Below are positions 34,369 through 41,848 of a stretch of DNA of 64,000 bases, piece by piece. The position numbers were made by a program, and so were the translations under genes. The stretch covers positions 87,950-151,949 of the forward strand of contig NZ_SEBS01000007.1 of the NCBI RefSeq assembly GCF_004211145.1, read 5' to 3'. The notes under the pieces were generated by a model, which saw only the letters and a program-made list of their open reading frames with translations, made no database searches and was not told the origin of the DNA. Source of the DNA: Flavobacterium sp. (GTDB lineage Bacteria > Bacteroidota > Bacteroidia > Flavobacteriales > Flavobacteriaceae). How positions within the stretch are numbered: position 1 is the stretch's first letter; every line of letters begins with the position of its first letter.

Positions 34369-34830
34369 ATGACAAATGACAGGAAAATTGATTTTGAATT
34401 CTTCAAGGGAATCAAAAAACTTAATCCGTGGGAACCGCATAAACCAATTCTAAGATGGTGTGTCTGTGAGTTTGCGGGTGTAGAGGAAGTGGACATTGAA
34501 ATTGAGTTCATGTCACGAATTCTCTTTGAAACTGGTGACCTGATTACCGAATCACAATTGGATGAAATTGATGAAAATGCGACTATCGAATATTTGGAAA
34601 TTTACGAAGATGTCAATGTTTCTCTGAGTGGAATTGACAAACATTATAGATTGCTGGGAAAGCATGACAATGAAGCCAATCTCTATTTCATCAAGAAAGA
34701 AACCTTGATGGCCAATATCAGAAAGAACATTGAACTCCCATCAGGGTATGCATATCAGGAAGAAATCACGGGGCGCGATTACTCAGTAATTTACAGAATT
34801 GAAAACTTTGACCCAAGACTAAACCAATGA
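34369..34830 (+). CDS. hypothetical protein (153 aa)
   Basis: It starts at the ATG at 34369, five bases after the preceding stop, giving MTNDRKIDFEFFKGIKKLNP. The protein is acidic and soluble, with a central DEIDENATIEYLEIYEDVNVSLSGIDKHYRLLG segment. It overlaps the next gene by four bases (ATGA). I recognise no family. Confidence 0.6.
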   Translation: MTNDRKIDFEFFKGIKKLNPWEPHKPILRWCVCEFAGVEEVDIEIEFMSRILFETGDLITESQLDEIDENATIEYLEIYEDVNVSLSGIDKHYRLLGKHDNEANLYFIKKETLMANIRKNIELPSGYAYQEEITGRDYSVIYRIENFDPRLNQ

Positions 34831-35102
34831 ATAAGAAAGACCTACTTCATCACGTGGAAAGATTGACCTCGGCAATCGAGCAGTTAGACGCATTGGATGA
34901 ATCGATGTTTGTTCAAGCTCGGGAAAAGAACATGAGATTGGACTTCGTTCGAAAGTGGACACTTGCGCCAAGAGCCAAGAAGGATAAACCCATGCCAGCC
35001 ATTTGCCTTTTCGGCTCGACCATTACACTCGGAAAGAATGACGCGCGTGGAAAACTTGAGAAAGATTTGGAGATTACTAAACGCAATATTGAACGACTTT
35101 AA
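34827..35102 (+). CDS. hypothetical protein (91 aa)
   Basis: This small protein has helical N- and C-terminal thirds (LLHHVERLTSAIEQLDALDE and LEKDLEITKRNIERL) that could form a coiled coil. The basic middle is KWTLAPRAKKDKPMPAICLFGSTITLGKND. It is translationally coupled to the gene before it, and the next ORF begins one base after its stop. Function unknown. Confidence 0.6.
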   Translation: MNKKDLLHHVERLTSAIEQLDALDESMFVQAREKNMRLDFVRKWTLAPRAKKDKPMPAICLFGSTITLGKNDARGKLEKDLEITKRNIERL

Positions 35103-35103
35103 A

Positions 35104-35472
35104 ATGGAAAATAACAAGTTGCCGTTAATGCTTAAAGAAGGTGTTTTTGTTGACCATTTTTTAATTAATAAAAATGATATTGAAAACAAAAAGAGTGTTG
35201 AGATTGATGTGATTCTCTATGGCAAAGACCCTGACGAAATTTATGTGGGACTTAAAATTATTGGGATAGATTTTGAAGATGGTATCTTAGTTAGCCGACC
35301 GAATGAAAAATTGATTATAAACAACTATGATAAAATTGAAGAATCCAAAAATCAAGTTGTCGGATTTGCTTATCTCTTGATGGTGGCCGAGAAGAATGGA
35401 GCGATAATACATCTCGAACCCAAGAAAGATGTGGATGACGAAATGCTGTTAACTATAGATTATAGAAATTGA
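35104..35472 (+). CDS. hypothetical protein (122 aa)
   Basis: It starts at the ATG at 35104, one base after the previous stop, giving MENNKLPLMLKEGVFVDHFL. The protein is soluble, beta-rich and acidic (VEIDVILYGKDPDEIYVGLKIIGIDFEDGILVSRP). It is the last gene of the five-gene plus-strand accessory operon. The upstream extension of the frame overlaps the 91-aa gene and is not used. No family recognised. Confidence 0.6.
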   Translation: MENNKLPLMLKEGVFVDHFLINKNDIENKKSVEIDVILYGKDPDEIYVGLKIIGIDFEDGILVSRPNEKLIINNYDKIEESKNQVVGFAYLLMVAEKNGAIIHLEPKKDVDDEMLLTIDYRN

Positions 35473-35504
35473 ATTGTTAGATGCGAGTATGGCAATTAGC
35501 ATCG

Positions 35505-36065
35505 CTACCAGCTTTCCACGCCGCGACCTTCGCATTGTGGGCAAACTCGTCTTTCTCTTACACCTGTGGCTGGGTTCGAAGCCGTAGCCGTTTCAATTCC
35601 CGTTCCGTTACATAGACTGCAAGCGTCTTTCGAATAGATTCTCCCGTCTATTCCCGTCTGTACCTCATTAGTCGGATTGGGTGTCATTTCCGCTCTCATC
35701 TTTTTAAGAATGTGTTGACGTTGACAAGCATCACCGCAAACGTAGTAAGGTGAATATTCTGAAACAACATCACCCGCATATTCCCGCGCATCATTGGAAA
35801 CTGAATTGCCGCATTCTGAACAAATATTGTGGGCTATCAGGTTTTCCTTTGGAGAGACATTCGAGTTTTCCGTTGGAGAGTCATTCATTCTCTCACGTGC
35901 ATAATCACCCATATTCTCACTTGTGGAAATTACCCTGCTCTCAGTTGTAGATTGTTCGGGAGTGATGTTCTTCGGTTGGATTATCTTCACGAAGAAAATA
36001 ATACCTACAACGAATATGATTGCATAGACTACCCCTAACGCTGGATTGGACTTGTTGTCGCTCAT
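35505..36065 (-). CDS. membrane-anchored protein with DnaJ-type zinc-finger motifs
   Basis: This 186-residue protein has one N-terminal helix (ALGVVYAIIFVVGIIFFVKII, 9-29) and a low-complexity Ser/Thr/Asn linker. A treble-clef-like cluster follows (CSECGN ... YVCGDACQRQH), and the C-terminal DnaJ-type CxxCxGxG pair is CSLCNGTGIE and CPQCEGRGVE. It resembles small zinc-binding membrane proteins with chaperone-like fingers but has no J domain. It lies on the opposite strand to its neighbours and is probably its own unit. Confidence 0.65.
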   Translation of the reverse strand: MSDNKSNPALGVVYAIIFVVGIIFFVKIIQPKNITPEQSTTESRVISTSENMGDYARERMNDSPTENSNVSPKENLIAHNICSECGNSVSNDAREYAGDVVSEYSPYYVCGDACQRQHILKKMRAEMTPNPTNEVQTGIDGRIYSKDACSLCNGTGIETATASNPATGVRERRVCPQCEGRGVESW

Positions 36066-36269
36066 AATTGTTTAGTTATAAGGCTAATATAGATATATTA
36101 ACGATACTGCTTAGAATTATCCCGGTTCGTCAAAGTATTATTGAACTTACTGATGGTTTACTCAAGTTAAATAGTCAAAGAATTTCAAGGGCGAAAGAAT
36201 TATTTGATTTTCACAATCGAATAGATTACGACTTATGTTGGTATATTTGGCTCGCAAAAAAAATGTAAG

Positions 36270-37391
36270 ATGAATAGACTTGTAATTCTTGGTAATGGAT
36301 TCGACTTGGCTCACGGTCTGCCAACGAGCTACAATCATTTTCTCTCTTGGTATTGGAAGAAAGTCAATGCTATTGCTTGGGATGGGAATGCTTTTGTATA
36401 TGAAGATGATTTCATTTCGGCGAAGAGTTGGTCAGAAGTTCCTGACTGTCTTAGTTTAGCAGATTTTGAGAAAATATTTAATAACGGTGAGAATGGAAAA
36501 CACTATAGTTATAAGAATGCCTTCTTCATCCAAATTTGTCAAATCCAAAATTTTCAAAACTGGGTTGACATCGAGGAATATTACAAACTTCAATTATCTG
36601 CGGCATTTCATCAAAGTACTAATCGCGAGAAACAAATTAAAACCTTAAACGAGCAATTTGGGAAAGTGAGAGAGCTGTTTGGTGAGTATCTTAATGAGGT
36701 CATCCCCAATTTTGAAAGCGAAAATTTGTATCAGATAGGCATGAATCACATACTGAATAACTGGGTCGAGGGACTAAGTTTCACCTCAGCATTTTCCGAG
36801 TCCGTTCCACATCACCTTAAAGACATAGAAGAATTCCAAGAGTTGATGGCTGGCAAGCGTTACAAAGAGGATGATGGTCGTACAATGGTTTTGAATTTCA
36901 ATTACACGGACACAGTTCGCCAATATATTCGTGAAAGTTCCAAGGTTGCTGTAAATTACATCCACGGACATAGGGCGCATGAAAATTATCCTATCGTATT
37001 CGGTTATGGTGATGAATCAGATGAATTGTTTCCAAAACTTGAAGTCGCTAATGAAAATAGTTACCTACAATTTACAAAGTCAGCGAGCTATTTGACCACA
37101 TCGAATTACACGAATTTGATGAATTTTGTGGAGTCAAAGCCATTTTTTGTTCAAGTACTTGGTCACTCGATGGCTATTTCAGACCGCACTTTGCTGAAGA
37201 CAATCTTTGAACATGATAACTGCAAATATATCTTCATGTTCTATCACGAGAGGGTTGATGGCACAACCGACTTTTTCGATAAATCTGCAAATATCGCTCG
37301 TCACTTTTCTGACAAGAAAATGCTTAGAAAAAAAGTTGCACCTAAAGTGTTTTGCTGTCGGTTGCCGCAAAAGGTTTCAAATGTTCAATGA
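36270..37391 (+). CDS. AbiH-family abortive infection protein
   Basis: This 373-residue protein begins with the family hallmark LVILGNGFDLAHGLPTSYNHFLSWYW. It continues with the conserved VLNFNYTDTVRQYI and NYIHGHRAH segments and a late VQVLGHSMAISDRTLLKTIF. The family (PF14253) was named for lactococcal AbiH, which stops phage propagation by killing or arresting infected cells; the mechanism is not known. The gene is AT-rich like its surroundings. In a prophage it would protect the lysogen from other phages. Confidence 0.88.
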   Translation: MNRLVILGNGFDLAHGLPTSYNHFLSWYWKKVNAIAWDGNAFVYEDDFISAKSWSEVPDCLSLADFEKIFNNGENGKHYSYKNAFFIQICQIQNFQNWVDIEEYYKLQLSAAFHQSTNREKQIKTLNEQFGKVRELFGEYLNEVIPNFESENLYQIGMNHILNNWVEGLSFTSAFSESVPHHLKDIEEFQELMAGKRYKEDDGRTMVLNFNYTDTVRQYIRESSKVAVNYIHGHRAHENYPIVFGYGDESDELFPKLEVANENSYLQFTKSASYLTTSNYTNLMNFVESKPFFVQVLGHSMAISDRTLLKTIFEHDNCKYIFMFYHERVDGTTDFFDKSANIARHFSDKKMLRKKVAPKVFCCRLPQKVSNVQ

Positions 37392-37666
37392 CCTTGTTAG
37401 CGGTGTGTGGACTGATTGAATATGAAAATTCAAATTAGCAGTAGAATCGCTGGCTTTGTTTTACGCTTAAGTGGGTAAATACTTTTTTCTGCCAAGCATT
37501 CCACATAAACTTTGAAAGATTTGATGCTTCAGGAATAGCCTTGAGGATTTGAACCCCAACAATTGATTTCCAAAATGTGTTAGCTTTTTTATATCCCCGA
37601 AATTGGGGATTGTATTGCTACAATAAGTTGCTTACATTTCAGCACAACCAATTAACTCAATTATTT

Positions 37667-38083
37667 ATGAAAGCTGATGTACAATACAATGATTTAAGAG
37701 GGACAGCCTCAGCGGATGTTTCTGATTTAATGGCACATTTTGGCGGTGATGACTTATCATCGTTCGCAAACTATTTCAAGCTTGACAAAGAACGCTTCGA
37801 CATTGTAGGAGTCTCCTTTTACGGAACGGGTGGATTTAGTGCATCATTACTTTGTGTAGATAAACAAAAAAGTACACCTGAAAAAGAGCATATTGTTAGC
37901 CTTGGTCTTGGCACGCGCGATGATGATAAAATATTGAACACATTGTTCAAACGGCTTCATGTCGTGTTGCATAACTTTAGTGATGAAAAATATTCAGACC
38001 CTAATCTAAACTATTCCGAAGAAGCGCATTTTTCAGACTATCACGAGGTTGAAGAGGAAGAAGATGGCGAAGACCAAAATTAA
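37667..38083 (+). CDS. hypothetical acidic protein (138 aa)
   Basis: It starts at the ATG at 37667, giving MKADVQYNDLRGTASADVSD. The protein is soluble, with a globular core (DIVGVSFYGTGGFSASLLCVDKQ) and a very acidic C-terminal tail (YHEVEEEEDGEDQN). Such acidic tails occur in DNA-mimic and anti-restriction proteins, but nothing more supports that role. The preceding 275 bases hold no gene; a weak TACATTTC box lies near 37630. Confidence 0.6.
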   Translation: MKADVQYNDLRGTASADVSDLMAHFGGDDLSSFANYFKLDKERFDIVGVSFYGTGGFSASLLCVDKQKSTPEKEHIVSLGLGTRDDDKILNTLFKRLHVVLHNFSDEKYSDPNLNYSEEAHFSDYHEVEEEEDGEDQN

Positions 38084-38087
38084 AATG

Positions 38088-38112
38088 AAGCCAGCGATTA
38101 GCTGGCTTTCTT
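38088..38112. terminator. bidirectional terminator between convergent genes
   Basis: AAGCCAGC and GCTGGCTT form an 8-bp stem around GATTA, followed by TCTT on the plus strand. It overlaps the stop codon of the resolvase gene. Confidence 0.75.
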
Positions 38113-38718
38113 ATTCAAAATATCCTTAACCTTCTTCACCGTGTGAGGTGAAACATTCGTGGTTTCGGCAATCAAATTATTCGTCATATTACCAACCTTC
38201 AGCAACTTCACAACCCTTGGATATTTTTCAATAACGTCCTCATCGGACTCCTTAGAGCCAAGCGCACGACCTTTGTAGGTTCCGCGTAGTTTGGCCGCCG
38301 CCACCCCTTCCAATTGTCTTTCTCGGAGTGTTGCCCTTTCGAGTGAACTCAAAGAGGCCATTACGCTTACCATTAGTTCGAAGATTTGGTTTGGTTTGCC
38401 GTTTGGCATCATGCTATCAAGGCCAAGATTATCGACGTGTAAGTTTACATTATGATTCTTGAAGTGGTCGATTGTTGATAGAACATCCACCGTCGAACGT
38501 CCAAGGCGGTCAACAGCAATAACGCTTACTTGTTCAACTTCCTTGAGTGCGATGTGATGCAGTAGCTTTTTAGCCGCTGGCCTTTTCTCGAAGGGTATAG
38601 TTCCACTAATTACATCGATGAACAATTGTTCATCGGGATGTTGCTTTGCCAATTGTCTTGCGTTATTTTGACTCTGACTTGACGTGCGTATATACCGTGC
38701 CTTAAATTTTTTTTCCAT
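38098..38718 (-). CDS. small serine recombinase (resolvase/invertase type)
   Basis: This 206-residue protein has catalytic Ser13 in ARYIRTSSQSQN, the SVIAVDRLGRSTVDVLSTI segment, the E-helix ASLSSLERATLRERQLEGVAAAK, and a C-terminal helix-turn-helix (LIAETTNVSPHTVKKVKDIL). It is distinct from the large integrase. Such enzymes resolve multimers or invert DNA segments, for example tail-fibre switches. No pair of inverted sites was recognised nearby. Confidence 0.88.
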   Translation of the reverse strand: MEKKFKARYIRTSSQSQNNARQLAKQHPDEQLFIDVISGTIPFEKRPAAKKLLHHIALKEVEQVSVIAVDRLGRSTVDVLSTIDHFKNHNVNLHVDNLGLDSMMPNGKPNQIFELMVSVMASLSSLERATLRERQLEGVAAAKLRGTYKGRALGSKESDEDVIEKYPRVVKLLKVGNMTNNLIAETTNVSPHTVKKVKDILNKKAS

Positions 38719-38792
38719 GATGTGTATTGATTAGTATTGATATTGAGTGACCACCAAGCCAAGCATCAGGAATCAAATGAACGGGTTAAAAT

Positions 38793-39137
38793 TTAGAAAT
38801 TGTAGTTACTTTGTTTTTCAATTGCTATGTCCAATCGCTGTTGGATAACATCGAAGTAAAGTTCATGTTCTTCATGCTTGATTTCCTTGGTTCCTTCTAA
38901 TAGATAGAAACTGTAAGTATCATTCCAAGCAAGAACAACTAAGACCCATCCTGTGTGAAGGTGTCCGTTCACATAGAGCAAAAGACCTTTGCCCTTGTAA
39001 CTGATTTTGCGTTCAACGCCCCAACTCATGTAGATGGAACCGTTAGTCATTATCAGCAGATTAAGTGTGTCCTGTACGTCGAAATCCCTTTGACACAGGG
39101 TTTCGATATTATCGAAATTTTTATTTAACTTTGTCAT
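38793..39137 (-). CDS. hypothetical protein (114 aa)
   Basis: It starts at the ATG at 39137 (MTKLNKNFDNIETLCQRDFD), directly after TATAATC; a longer frame to 39218 runs through a hairpin and is unlikely. The protein is soluble, with a beta-rich middle (SYKGKGLLLYVNGHLHTGWVLVVLAWNDTYSFYLLEG) and no known motif. It lies between the resolvase and the regulatory-looking gap at 39.2-39.5 kb. Function unknown. Confidence 0.6.
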   Translation of the reverse strand: MTKLNKNFDNIETLCQRDFDVQDTLNLLIMTNGSIYMSWGVERKISYKGKGLLLYVNGHLHTGWVLVVLAWNDTYSFYLLEGTKEIKHEEHELYFDVIQQRLDIAIEKQSNYNF

Positions 39138-39174
39138 GATTATAAGTATTAGGTTCATTCGAACCTGACGCTTG

Positions 39175-39202
39175 AAGGGCTGTTCCACCAGCCCTTTTTT
39201 AT
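39175..39202 (+). terminator. terminator-like hairpin, no plus-strand gene upstream
   Basis: AAGGGCTG and CAGCCCTT pair around TTCCAC, followed by TTTTATTT on the plus strand. No plus-strand gene ends here. It may terminate an antisense transcript or structure the leader of the 38793 gene. Confidence 0.55.
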
Positions 39203-39280
39203 TTGGTGGCATTCTCAATATTTCAATTAACGTGTGTTGCTTAATTCAACGAGGTAAAGATACTGAAAGCCAGGATAGTA

Positions 39281-39384
39281 TGCAAATTTAGGGTGGTTAT
39301 TTTTGCAAATAATTTTTAACGATTTCCTTAGGGTTTCCTTAGGGTAAAACCTGCACCATATGACTATACTCTAAACGTGCAAAT
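39281..39384. other. repeat-rich control region (TGCAAAT and TTTCCTTAGGG repeats)
   Basis: The 270-base gap before the nuclease-like gene carries three TGCAAAT sites (39281, 39304, 39378) and a perfect tandem pair of TTTCCTTAGGG (39323-39344). It lies between divergent genes (38793 minus, 39487 plus). It looks like an operator region, but no binding protein is identified. Confidence 0.4.
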
Positions 39385-39486
39385 GTTGGTGAGGTAGGAA
39401 TTTGGTGCTGATTTGGGCGGTTCTTTTTTTGGCGGCCTTAAACGGGCGGGATGCTATCGATATAGATAATTTTAGTTTGATTTTAA

Positions 39487-40581
39487 ATGTGTAAGGATAA
39501 ATTGTTTGGGACTCCATCCGAACCAACACGGAAGTCTTATAAGTCAGGTGAAAACAGATTCCACTATTGGGAAAATTGTGTTATAGATGATGTTATGAAA
39601 GCCAAAGATTATTTAGAGGAATGGTTTGCGAATTACCCTGAAGAACATCGCAACCGATTACGTGAAGACTTTAAGCATAAGTTCGGAGATGCATGGTATG
39701 AACTTTTCATCCATCAATTATTTTTTCTTCAAGGTTTTCAAATGGAAGTTCATCCCGAAGTTCCTAATTCAACTCGACGACCAGATTTCTTAGCGACTAA
39801 AAAAGGTTATAGCTGTTATGTTGAAGCTAAAGTCTTAACGGGATTATCGAAACGCGAAGAAGGATTAATAACCATTCGCGAAATGATTGAAGACAGGCTC
39901 CAAGAAATGAATCTTCCTAATCATTTGTTGAGTTTAGATAAGCTTGAATTTAAAGATGAGAATGTTCCATCACTAAGAAAAATAACCAAATGGATTGAAA
40001 GTAAGGTTAGCAAAATTTCTGTTGATGAAATCAAAACAGGCTCAGACCTTGACAGTCGGGAATATTTGAAATTTGAAAATGAGAAAATTCTTATTGTGAT
40101 GCGTGTGCTTTCTTCAAATGTCAAGAGTATAGTTCCCGAAGATTTTGATGACCATAGACCAATTGGTTTATTTCCCACCAATTTTGAAGTTATCGTGGGT
40201 GGAAAGGAAGCGATTCAGGATGCTTTTAAATTTAAAGCAATGCACTATGGAGAATTAGACAAGCCCTACATAATGTGCTTTAACCTTAATAATTGGAAAT
40301 TGGATTTACATCACGACGTAAATCAAGCCTTGTTAAATAACATTGGAAGTAATAAGGGATTTTGGGCGGTTAACCCGCCGAAATATAAGAGAGTGTCAGC
40401 AGTTTTGTTTACCAAGGCTCAACCGTCCGATTGGATTAACTATAAGCATCGTTTGATTCTTAATCCCGCGCCTAACTTTGATTTCCATTTCGAGTTCCTT
40501 AACCTTACGTTCGAGATGGTAAGAACAAAAACAGATGTCATTGAAAGAAAAGATATCAACGATATATTCACGAAAAAATAA
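39487..40581 (+). CDS. PD-(D/E)XK nuclease-like protein
   Basis: This 364-residue protein has a nuclease-like core near residues 72-118: Glu72 in WYELFIHQLFFLQGF, then Asp100 in RRPDFLATKKG and the E-x-K pair Glu113/Lys115 in YVEAKVL. This spacing fits the restriction-endonuclease fold. The rest is helical without known domains. It is a single gene with its own upstream repeats, as expected for accessory prophage cargo such as a defence nuclease. It has no methylase partner nearby. The fold is inferred from motif spacing only. Confidence 0.6.
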   Translation: MCKDKLFGTPSEPTRKSYKSGENRFHYWENCVIDDVMKAKDYLEEWFANYPEEHRNRLREDFKHKFGDAWYELFIHQLFFLQGFQMEVHPEVPNSTRRPDFLATKKGYSCYVEAKVLTGLSKREEGLITIREMIEDRLQEMNLPNHLLSLDKLEFKDENVPSLRKITKWIESKVSKISVDEIKTGSDLDSREYLKFENEKILIVMRVLSSNVKSIVPEDFDDHRPIGLFPTNFEVIVGGKEAIQDAFKFKAMHYGELDKPYIMCFNLNNWKLDLHHDVNQALLNNIGSNKGFWAVNPPKYKRVSAVLFTKAQPSDWINYKHRLILNPAPNFDFHFEFLNLTFEMVRTKTDVIERKDINDIFTKK

Positions 40582-40591
40582 ATTAAAAACT

Positions 40592-40837
40592 TTAATTTTT
40601 TCCCCGCGCGGCTCTATCTTTTGAACGAATATATTTCTCAGTAGAATTTAGGCGATTATATGAAGGTGTTGGAAGTGGTGTTTGATAATAATGATAGTGC
40701 TTATGAATAACTACTTGCGGTTTTGACTCAGGCTTCAAAAATTGGATAAGGGAGATAACAACACCGATAACCACGCACGTCACCGTCACGCGATTAATCC
40801 TTCTGTTTTCTCTTTCTATCTTCTTTCTTTTCATCAT
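40592..40837 (-). CDS. small membrane protein (81 aa)
   Basis: The protein has a strongly basic N-terminus (KRKKIERENRRINR), one membrane helix (VTVTCVVIGVVISLIQFL, 17-34) and a His/Tyr-rich periplasmic or cytosolic tail (VVIHKHYHYYQTPLPTPSYN). It is convergent with the nuclease-like gene; 10 bases separate the stops. The last codons include the GCGCGGGG octamer (residues RAARGKN). Function unknown. Confidence 0.5.
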   Translation of the reverse strand: MMKRKKIERENRRINRVTVTCVVIGVVISLIQFLKPESKPQVVIHKHYHYYQTPLPTPSYNRLNSTEKYIRSKDRAARGKN

Positions 40838-41173
40838 TGGTTCCCTGATAACCTATAAACGAATATCACTTTGTTTGTAACTTGATAACTACTTTTACCT
40901 ATTATGGTTCCACCTGACCCAGCAAAAAGTCAAATTTCTCCAAACCCCTATGTTTCCAATACTTTGCAAGTGTAGCTTATTCTGTAATTTTAGAAAAGGA
41001 CACAAAAAATCCACCTTTTCCAAAGGCAAAAATTCTCCGATTAAATCACACTTGGTGTTACATGGCACAAACATAATTCCTGTGATAATTTTAAAATAGG
41101 ACAGTTCGTTTTCATAGTTCTCGGCCAAAGTAAAAAATGGGAAATGGAATTATTGGACATGGTTTTTGGGCAT
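40838..41173. other. gap without a supported gene
   Basis: Only short minus-strand frames of poor composition are present (for example 40895-41128). I see no motif other than AT-rich sequence between the small membrane protein gene and the terminator at 41174. Confidence 0.5.
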
Positions 41174-41204
41174 AAAAAAAGGAAGCTGATTAAGGCTTCC
41201 TTTT
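41174..41204 (-). terminator. terminator of the sigma-factor transcription unit
   Basis: AAAAGGAAGC and GCTTCCTTTT form a 10-bp stem around CTTAATCA, followed on the minus strand by a T run. It lies 19 bases after the stop of the 55-aa gene, with a GCGCGGGG octamer (41210-41217) between. Confidence 0.85.
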
Positions 41205-41222
41205 CTTTTCCCCGCGCTGAGG

Positions 41223-41390
41223 TTATTTTTGGCAACGTTGGCTTAGCTTCAGTTTCACATACGGTTTGAGCCAACTTGTAAAGAATTTGTCCACGTCAAG
41301 GTGTTGGCTGTTACACGATGAAATGCAACAAGCCGCCTCAACCACCTGACAAATTTCATATTCCTTCGGCTTCTTGATTGCTGGATTCAT
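41223..41390 (-). CDS. small cysteine-containing protein (55 aa)
   Basis: It starts at the ATG at 41390, inside the end of the preceding gene (35-base overlap in another frame), and encodes MNPAIKKPKEYEICQVVEAA. The peptide has five cysteines (ICQVVEAACCISSCN and QRCQK) and a basic C-terminus, which could bind a metal. It is the last gene of the sigma-factor unit and ends just before a GCGCGGGG octamer and a terminator. The frame is short, but its position supports it. Confidence 0.5.
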   Translation of the reverse strand: MNPAIKKPKEYEICQVVEAACCISSCNSQHLDVDKFFTSWLKPYVKLKLSQRCQK

Positions 41391-41577
41391 TTGGTATTAA
41401 TTTTCTCTTGAGTTTAACCGTGAAATGGGTTTCGGCACAGCTATCATTTATCTTTACATCGGTCGGTTGCGTAATTTCAAAAAAATCTTCCCCGAAGGAT
41501 TCATCCAACATTTGCTGGATTTGGGTGGTGTAAATTTCATCTCTCATCATCAACAGGTTTCTAATATCTCTTATCAT
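41356..41577 (-). CDS. hypothetical protein (73 aa)
   Basis: It starts at the ATG at 41577 (MIRDIRNLLMMRDEIYTTQI); an upstream frame to 41688 includes a GCGCGGGG octamer region that looks non-coding. It is a small soluble protein with an N-terminal helix and a beta-type C-terminal half (DVKINDSCAETHFTVKLKRKL). It is probably co-transcribed with the sigma factor gene. Function unknown. Confidence 0.55.
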   Translation of the reverse strand: MIRDIRNLLMMRDEIYTTQIQQMLDESFGEDFFEITQPTDVKINDSCAETHFTVKLKRKLIPNESSNQEAEGI

Positions 41578-41595
41578 TTCTGTTCTTTTAATCTT

Positions 41596-41603
41596 CCCCG
41601 CGC
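41596..41603 (-). promoter_or_regulatory. GCGCGGGG octamer before the 73-aa gene
   Basis: On the minus strand CATCGCGCGGGG is followed 18 bases later by the ATG at 41577. The same 12 bases CATCGCGCGGGG occur before the HNH gene at 43144. Confidence 0.4.
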
Positions 41604-41629
41604 GATGTGTCTTGTGCCGGGATTCTTTG

Positions 41630-41848
41630 TTATTTGCTGAGGTTTGCAACGATTTGTTCAATCCTCTTCTCGCTAAGTTGGAAGTCATGGCTTAGTATCG
41701 CATATCTTCCTTCCTTGCTGAACTTATCCAGCGATAGGAACGATGTATAAATGTCAAGGTCTCGGACTATAGTGAAAGACATAAGTCCTCTTTTGACCAA
41801 TTCCTCGACCGTGCTGAGGTTTGCCTTCATATAATCATAGTTCTTCAT
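41630..41848 (-). CDS. hypothetical protein (72 aa)
   Basis: It starts at the ATG at 41848 (MKNYDYMKANLSTVEELVKR), overlapping the end of the sigma-factor gene by 14 bases. The predicted helices (VEELVKRGLMSFTIVRDLDIYTSFLSLDKFSKEGRYAILSHDFQLSEKRIEQIVANL) suggest a small helical DNA-binding or anti-sigma-like partner, and the C-terminal third looks like a helix-turn-helix. This is inference from the pattern and from coupling to the sigma gene. Confidence 0.6.
   Translation of the reverse strand: MKNYDYMKANLSTVEELVKRGLMSFTIVRDLDIYTSFLSLDKFSKEGRYAILSHDFQLSEKRIEQIVANLSK

Noticed and set aside
36068..36268. 66-codon plus-strand ORF between the zinc-finger protein and AbiH
   Set aside because: It needs a TTG start inside the promoter region of the minus-strand gene, has no neighbour coupling and no recognisable features. 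A real small protein is not fully excluded.
38098..38718. Transposon resolvase marking a transposon boundary
   Set aside because: No terminal inverted repeats or transposase gene were seen around it, so it is treated as prophage cargo.
39151..39200. tRNA-like pattern with a GGTTCGAAT segment next to a hairpin
   Set aside because: The T-arm does not pair correctly and no acceptor or anticodon arm can be folded around it.
40895..41274. Two overlapping minus-strand ORFs (40895-41128 and 41041-41274)
   Set aside because: They run through the terminator at 41174-41204 and overlap the better-supported 55-aa gene. Composition is poor.
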